NCBI RefSeq assembly: GCF_021246465.1
Contig: NZ_JAHRHK010000012.1
Coordinates: 41,508 to 105,507, forward strand
Source of the DNA: Nocardioides sp. R-C-SC26
GTDB lineage: Bacteria > Actinomycetota > Actinomycetes > Propionibacteriales > Nocardioidaceae
Direction of reading: 5' to 3'
Length of the DNA: 64,000 nucleotides
Below the pieces are notes generated by a model. That model saw only the letters and a program-made list of their open reading frames with translations. It did not search any database and had not been told where the DNA came from. A program made the translations under genes and the position numbers. Position 1 is the first letter of the stretch, and every line of letters begins with the position of its first letter. Below are positions 59,772-64,000 of the stretch, one piece after another.

Positions 59772-61729
59772 CAGGCGACCCGCTCGCGCACGACGTCGGT
59801 CAGTGCGCTGGCGCTGACCTCGGCGAGCAGGAGGTGCTCGGCGCGGAGCCGGGCGGCCAGGATGCCGGCGAGGCCCAAGCGCATCGCACCGGACTCGCAG
59901 TCGACCACGACACCGGCCACGCCGGAGGCAGCGAGCTGGTCGGCGACGTGGTGGGCGCGGACGAGAGCATCCGCGCCCGCGTTCGCTCGGCCGTCGGTGA
60001 CGACCACCAGGAGCGCGCGCCGTCGCGGATCTCGGGTGCGCTCGACGGCGAGCAGGCGCGCCGCTTCGGCCAGTCCCTCGGCCAACGGTGTGCGGCCACC
60101 CGCGGGGAGGTCGTCGAGCCGACGCGCTGCGATGTCCACCGAGCGCGTCGGCGGCAGGGCCAGCTCGGCGTGCTGACCACGGAACGTGACCAGGCCGACC
60201 TTGTCGCGCCGCTGGTAGGCGTCCAGCAGCAGGCTGAGGATGGCGGTCTTGACCTGCTCCATCCGGCGGCGCGCGGCCATCGAGCCGGACGCGTCGACGC
60301 AGAAGAGCACCAGGTTCGACTCTCGGCCCTCACGGGTGGCCACCCGTAGATCCTCGCCGCGCAACCTCATCGGCTCACCGGTCGACGCTGCGCCCGCGGG
60401 ACGCCCGCGAGCGACCTGATGCGGCGCCGCCGCGCGGAGGGTCTCCAGCAGATGCACCGCGCCGGTGTCGCCGGGACGCGCGCCCACGCGCCGTCCGGTG
60501 TCGGTGACGGCGCGGCTACGGCGCCCCGCCTCGCCCCGACCGGCGCCGGCGACGCTGAGGAGCCGCGCGCGGAACGGGGTGCCGGCCGTGGAGGGTTGCG
60601 AAACGCTCTGGCTCGGCGCGCCCCCGTCGGTGGTCGAGGAGCGAGTGGCGTCGCTCGACTCATGCCCGGTGGGCGACTCGAGGCCCGGTGAGTCGGTCGG
60701 CCGATCGGGAGCAGCGTCCCCGTCCGGACCACCAGCACCACCAGGACCACCGGGTCCATCAGGGCCATCGGGTCCGTCGGGGTCCGGGTCCGGCTCGGGC
60801 TCCTCGCCGAGCAGCTCGTCGAGCAGCGACTCGTCCAACCCGGGGGCATCGAACGGGTTGCGGCGACGGCGATGGGGGAGCGCCAGTCGTGCGGCGACGC
60901 GGACGTCGTCCAGCGTCACCTCGCGGCGACCCTCCCAGGCGGCGTGCGCGGCGGCGGTGCGCGCCGTCACGAGATCGCCGCGCAGGCCGTCGACGTCGAA
61001 CGCCGAGCACACCTCGGCGATCCGGAGCAGCATCGCGTCGCCGAGCTCGACCTGGCCGACCGCGGTTCGGGCCTCCGCCAGTCTTGCGGTCAACTCGGTC
61101 TCGGCGTGCGCGTAGGCGGCGTGGAAGGCAGCGGGGTCGGCGTCGAAGGCCATCCGCCGTCGCACGACCTCCACCCGCAGCGCGGGGTCGCGGGGGGCGG
61201 CGACCTCGACGGTCAGCCCGAAGCGGTCGAGCAGCTGCGGGCGCAGCTCGCCCTCCTCGGGGTTCATCGTGCCCACGAGCACGAACCGCGCCTCCCGCGA
61301 GACCGACACGCCGTCCCGTTCGACGGTGCATCGCCCCATCGCGGCCGCGTCGAGCAGGACGTCGACCAGGTGGTCGTGCAGCAGGTTGACCTCGTCGACG
61401 TAGAGCAGGCCGCGGTGCGCCTTGACCAGCAGCCCGGGCTCGTACTCGGCCTTCCCCTGCGCCAGAGCCTTCTCCAGGTGCAAGGAACCGAGCACGCGGT
61501 CCTCGGTCGCGCCGACCGGCATCTCGACCAGCGGCACCGTCGTGCCGTCCGCCAGCGGTGGCAGGACGGCGGCGAGTGCGCGCACGATCGTCGACTTCGC
61601 CGTGCCCTTCTCGCCGCGCACCAGGACGCCGCCGATCTCGGGGCTGATGGTCGTGAGCACCAGCGCGAGCGACATGTCACCGGGGTCGACGACCGCGGTG
61701 AAGGGATAGGTCTGACCTGAGGCCGGCAT
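59771..61729 (-). CDS. cobaltochelatase AAA+/VWA subunit (ChlI-ChlD-type fusion)
   Basis: Motor and scaffold subunit for CobN in organisms without CobS/CobT chelatase subunits. The 652-residue protein has an N-terminal AAA+ domain (VLVRGEKGTAKSTIVRAL as Walker A near 38, LLYVDEVNLLHDHLVD as Walker B, LVGTMNPEEGELRPQLLDRF as sensor 1) and a C-terminal VWA domain with MIDAS motif CVDASGSMAA near 472. They are joined by an acidic/Pro-rich linker (about 285-400) that includes residues encoded by a dispersed repeat. It is directly under the third cobalamin riboswitch. Confidence 0.93.
   Translation of the reverse strand: MPASGQTYPFTAVVDPGDMSLALVLTTISPEIGGVLVRGEKGTAKSTIVRALAAVLPPLADGTTVPLVEMPVGATEDRVLGSLHLEKALAQGKAEYEPGLLVKAHRGLLYVDEVNLLHDHLVDVLLDAAAMGRCTVERDGVSVSREARFVLVGTMNPEEGELRPQLLDRFGLTVEVAAPRDPALRVEVVRRRMAFDADPAAFHAAYAHAETELTARLAEARTAVGQVELGDAMLLRIAEVCSAFDVDGLRGDLVTARTAAAHAAWEGRREVTLDDVRVAARLALPHRRRRNPFDAPGLDESLLDELLGEEPEPDPDPDGPDGPDGPGGPGGAGGPDGDAAPDRPTDSPGLESPTGHESSDATRSSTTDGGAPSQSVSQPSTAGTPFRARLLSVAGAGRGEAGRRSRAVTDTGRRVGARPGDTGAVHLLETLRAAAPHQVARGRPAGAASTGEPMRLRGEDLRVATREGRESNLVLFCVDASGSMAARRRMEQVKTAILSLLLDAYQRRDKVGLVTFRGQHAELALPPTRSVDIAARRLDDLPAGGRTPLAEGLAEAARLLAVERTRDPRRRALLVVVTDGRANAGADALVRAHHVADQLAASGVAGVVVDCESGAMRLGLAGILAARLRAEHLLLAEVSASALTDVVRERVA
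60626..60645 (+). repeat. dispersed repeat unit inside the chelatase gene
   Basis: GTCGGTGGTCGAGGAGCGAG matches the beginning of the repeat units at 4955-5013 (minus strand) and 45453. It is antisense to the chelatase gene and encodes part of the SSDATRSSTTDGGA stretch (about residues 357-370) in the disordered linker. Confidence 0.6.
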
Positions 61730-61764
61730 GTGAGGCTCCCGCTCGTCCGCCTGGGTGGATGGAC

Positions 61765-61885
61765 GTCGCGAGGCCGGTCTTCGGACTTCTCGGATCGACC
61801 TGCCCGATGTTCAGGGCGTGCCGTCCGAGTCACCGCAGCGGGCCTGTGCCGGACTCTCACCGGCTTCCCAGATTCTCCCCTCGAG
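61765..61885 (-). ncRNA. cobalamin riboswitch, chelatase-cobO-cobB operon
   Basis: On the minus strand: GGGAAGCCGGTGAGAGTCC, GGCACAGGCCCGCTGCGGTGA and the B12 box AGTCCGAAGACCGGCC (complement of 61771-61786). All core segments are canonical. About 35 bp separate the box from the chelatase ATG at 61729. The promoter of the divergent cobL must lie in the remaining 61886-61946 gap. Confidence 0.94.
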
Positions 61886-61946
61886 CCCGGCATCGAGCCG
61901 AGCCGTCGGGGCACCTCGCAACCAGCGCACGATAGCGTCACGGCCC

Positions 61947-63179
61947 GTGGATCCCCGACCCCCGACGCGTTCGCGGACGCCGATCGATGTCGTCGGCATC
62001 GGCGCGGAGGGCTGGTCAGGACTCAGCGTCGAGGCCCGCGAGGTGATCGCGAAGGCCCCACGTCTCCTGGGATACGGCCGCCACCTCGGGCTCGTGCCCG
62101 AGCAGGCCGGGCAGGAGCGCCGCCAGTGGGACGGCGTGGTGGACCTGGGTGCGGATCCGTGGCTGTCGACCGATCAGCCCGTGGTCGTGCTCGCCTCCGG
62201 CGACCCGCTCGTCTCGGGGATCGGCTCCGCGCTGGTCGACAGCTTCGGGGAGTGCGTCCGCATCCACCCGGCGCTCTCGTCGGTGGCGCTGGCCCGAGCG
62301 CGGATGGGCTGGCGTGCGGAGACGACCACCGTGGTGACCGTCGTCGGACGGCGGCACGAGGCCGTGCTGCGGCACCTCGCCCCCGGTCACCGCCTGCTCG
62401 TGCTGACCTCCGATGCCTCCTCCCCGGACGTCGTCGCGGCGCTGCTGCGCGACGCGGGCTACGAGCGGAGCCGTATGACCGTGCTCGGCGATCTCGGTGC
62501 TGCCTCGGAGTCACGACTCGAGGGCAGGGCCGGCGACTGGTCGCACACCTCGCCGGCCCTGCACGTGCTCGCCCTCGAGCTCGACGGTCCGTCCGTCGCC
62601 GGGTGGACGGCCGGACTCCCTGACGACGCGTTCGAGCACGACGGCCAGCTCACCAAGCGCGACGTCCGCGCCAGCGCCCTGGCCCGGCTCGCGCCACAGC
62701 CGGGTCAGGTGCTGTGGGACGTCGGCGCGGGAGCGGGTTCGATCGGCATCGAGTGGATGCGCGCCCATGCCACCTGCAGTGCCGTGGCCTTCGAGCGTCA
62801 CCCTGACCGGCGGGCTCGGATCGCCCGCAACGCGGCGCGTCTCGGCGTTCCGGGGTTGGAGGTGGCCGGTGATGCCGCCACCCTGTTCGACGTCGGGTGC
62901 GCGCACCCGGCACCCCACGCGGTCTTCGTGGGCGGTGGCGCCACCACGCCCGGCCTGATCGACCTGTGCCGCGACCGACTGCTGCCGGGGGGACGTCTCG
63001 TCGTCCACGGTGTCACCCTCGAGACGGAGCGGCTGTTGCTCGACGCCTACGCCACGCACGGTGGCGAGCTGACCCGGATCGCCGTCGAGACGACCGCTCC
63101 GATCGGGACGTTCACCGGCCGGACGCCGGCCCGCGCCGTCACGCAATGGTGCTGGACCAAGGCTGAGGAGGGCCGATGA
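61947..63179 (+). CDS. cobL: precorrin-6Y C5,15-methyltransferase (decarboxylating)
   Basis: Methylates C-5 and C-15 and decarboxylates the C-12 acetate of precorrin-6B. The 410-residue protein is a CbiE-CbiT fusion: the N-terminal part (about 12-210) begins VVGIGAEGWSGLS and has ASGDPLVSGIG; the C-terminal Rossmann part has WDVGAGAGSIGIEWMRAH. GTG 61947 is chosen because upstream sequence is the antisense riboswitch. ATGA overlap with cobM. Confidence 0.94.
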   Translation: MDPRPPTRSRTPIDVVGIGAEGWSGLSVEAREVIAKAPRLLGYGRHLGLVPEQAGQERRQWDGVVDLGADPWLSTDQPVVVLASGDPLVSGIGSALVDSFGECVRIHPALSSVALARARMGWRAETTTVVTVVGRRHEAVLRHLAPGHRLLVLTSDASSPDVVAALLRDAGYERSRMTVLGDLGAASESRLEGRAGDWSHTSPALHVLALELDGPSVAGWTAGLPDDAFEHDGQLTKRDVRASALARLAPQPGQVLWDVGAGAGSIGIEWMRAHATCSAVAFERHPDRRARIARNAARLGVPGLEVAGDAATLFDVGCAHPAPHAVFVGGGATTPGLIDLCRDRLLPGGRLVVHGVTLETERLLLDAYATHGGELTRIAVETTAPIGTFTGRTPARAVTQWCWTKAEEGR

Positions 63180-63946
63180 CGGTTCACTTCGTCGGAGCAG
63201 GCCCTGGTGCCGCCGACCTGATCACGGTGCGGGCGATGACCCTGCTGGGGCAGGCCGACGTCGTGCTCTACCCGGGTACCTACATCGACCAGGCCGTGCT
63301 CGCGCACTGCGACGGCGCCCGCGTGGTCGACACCCAGGACCTCGACCTCGAGCAGATGGTGCAGATCATGGTCGAGGCGCACGCCGCCGATCTGGACGTC
63401 GTCCGCCTCACCAGCGGCGATCCGTCGGTGTACTCGGCGCTGGCCGAGCAGACCCGTCGTCTCGACGAGGCCGGCGTGCCGTGGGACGTCACTCCGGGAG
63501 TCGCCGCCTACGCCGCCGCCGCCGCCGTGGTCGGGCGCGAGCTGACGGTGCCGCTCGTCGCCCAGTCGGTCGTGATCACGCGAGCCCAGGCGCGCTCGAC
63601 GCAGATGCCGGCGGGGGAGTCGCTGGCCGCGTTCGCCGCGACCCGGGCGACGCTGGCGGTGCACCTGGCGATCACCCGCGTCCGCGACGTCATGGACGAG
63701 GTCGTCGAGCACTACGGACCTGCCTGCCCGGTCGTCGTGGTCTACCGCGCGAGTCAGCCCGAGCAGATCGTGCTGCGCGGCACGGTCGCCGACATCGCCG
63801 ACCGGGTCGAGACCGCGGGGCTGCGGCAGGCCGCTGTGATCCTCGTGGGCGAGGCCCTGCGTCGCGACGACGTGGGCACTCCGGGTTTCAGCGGCGGGGA
63901 GTCCTACCTCTACTCGTCCACACGCGACCGGTCGACGAAACGCTAG
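63176..63946 (+). CDS. cobM: precorrin-4 C11-methyltransferase
   Basis: Adds the C-11 methyl group, converting precorrin-4 to precorrin-5, CobF's substrate. The 256-residue protein shows FVGAGPGAADLITVRAM, LTSGDPSVYSAL, DVTPGVAAYAAAAA and VVYRASQPEQIV. ATG 63176 overlaps the cobL stop. Its last 59 bp overlap convergently with the cobJ end. Confidence 0.96.
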   Translation: MTVHFVGAGPGAADLITVRAMTLLGQADVVLYPGTYIDQAVLAHCDGARVVDTQDLDLEQMVQIMVEAHAADLDVVRLTSGDPSVYSALAEQTRRLDEAGVPWDVTPGVAAYAAAAAVVGRELTVPLVAQSVVITRAQARSTQMPAGESLAAFAATRATLAVHLAITRVRDVMDEVVEHYGPACPVVVVYRASQPEQIVLRGTVADIADRVETAGLRQAAVILVGEALRRDDVGTPGFSGGESYLYSSTRDRSTKR

Positions 63947-64000
63947 TGCCGCTCGACCCCACGATCAGCAGGCACTTCATGTCGATCGTGGCGGCGTCGA
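63888..64000 (-). CDS. cobJ: precorrin-3B C17-methyltransferase, C-terminal fragment
   Basis: Only the last ~37 codons are in the window: DMKCLLIVGSSGT, then GRVWTSRGRTPRR and a TGA at 63888-63890. The MxxLxIVGSS-T pattern followed by a VWT ending is that of CobJ, or of a CobI-CobJ fusion. The gene runs off the right edge. Convergent with cobM, overlapping by 59 bp. Confidence 0.75.
   Translation of the reverse strand, partial: DAATIDMKCLLIVGSSGTSVSSTGRVWTSRGRTPRR

Noticed and set aside
41144-64000. Horizontal acquisition of the cobalamin locus
   Set aside because: Base composition, codon character and gene-overlap style match the rest of the window, and no integrase, insertion sequence or attachment repeats were seen.

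Overview
The window is very GC-rich, densely coding actinobacterial DNA. GTG starts are common and many genes are joined by 4-bp GTGA/ATGA overlaps. The gene neighbourhoods point to the order Propionibacteriales, probably a Nocardioides/Aeromicrobium-like member of the Nocardioidaceae: fasR-fabD-fabH, aceE next to a DUF3052 gene, an RNase HI/CobC fusion, a DesA3-type desaturase with its reductase, and an aerobic cobalamin pathway. The genus is inference. Nothing here looks like an integrated mobile element, and no CRISPR array was seen.

Layout: 1-3.7 kb holds type II fatty-acid synthesis genes (fabH, fabD, FasR-like activator), with FabD carrying an unusual C-terminal domain. 3.8-13.5 kb holds an alpha/beta hydrolase, pyruvate dehydrogenase E1 (aceE), a DUF3052 protein, a transporter plus PLP-decarboxylase pair, an acyl-CoA ligase and a peroxiredoxin, followed by tRNA-Val(UAC). 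13.8-16.5 kb holds a fatty-acid desaturase, its ferredoxin reductase and a small Cys protein. 16.7-20.9 kb is a compact signalling island: two convergent transcription units (acidic exported protein + Ser/Thr kinase; acidic exported protein + histidine kinase + response regulator), each preceded by the same inverted repeat TGAGAG-N2-CTCTCA. 21-28.6 kb holds an acyl-CoA ligase, NIF3-like protein, zinc-ribbon coiled-coil protein, RNase HI/alpha-ribazole phosphatase, YaaA, an RNB nuclease and a Nudix hydrolase.

28.5-41 kb is a respiration, copper and redox block: cytochrome bd (cydAB) behind a perfect Rex-type operator; a seven-gene operon on the minus strand (His-rich membrane protein, PCuAC copper chaperone, DyP peroxidase, DsbA-like, VKOR, CopC, CopD-CtaG); an Fe/Mn superoxide dismutase behind a perfect Nur-type box; a second copy of the His-rich membrane protein; and a PepSY membrane protein.

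41.1-64 kb is a cobalamin uptake and synthesis locus with three cobalamin riboswitches. The first leads a ten-gene plus-strand operon: B12/corrinoid ABC transporter, CbiX-ferredoxin fusion, cobN, cobF (frameshifted), small ferredoxin, 2'-5' RNA ligase-like gene, cobQ, cobK. The second leads cbtB-cbtA-cobT-cobS. The third leads the chelatase ATPase/VWA subunit, cobO, cobB and a CobC-like aminotransferase. cbiB, cobU, cobL, cobM and the 3' end of cobJ complete the set. CobF, CobN, CobK, CobL and CobM mark the oxygen-dependent pathway; cobG, cobH and cobI are not in the window and may lie beyond the right edge.

Most notable: the TGAGAG-N2-CTCTCA signalling island; the cobF frameshift inside an otherwise intact operon; three members of a dispersed repeat family, two of them inside cobN and the chelatase gene; the BCCP-like tail on FabD; and textbook Rex and Nur sites.
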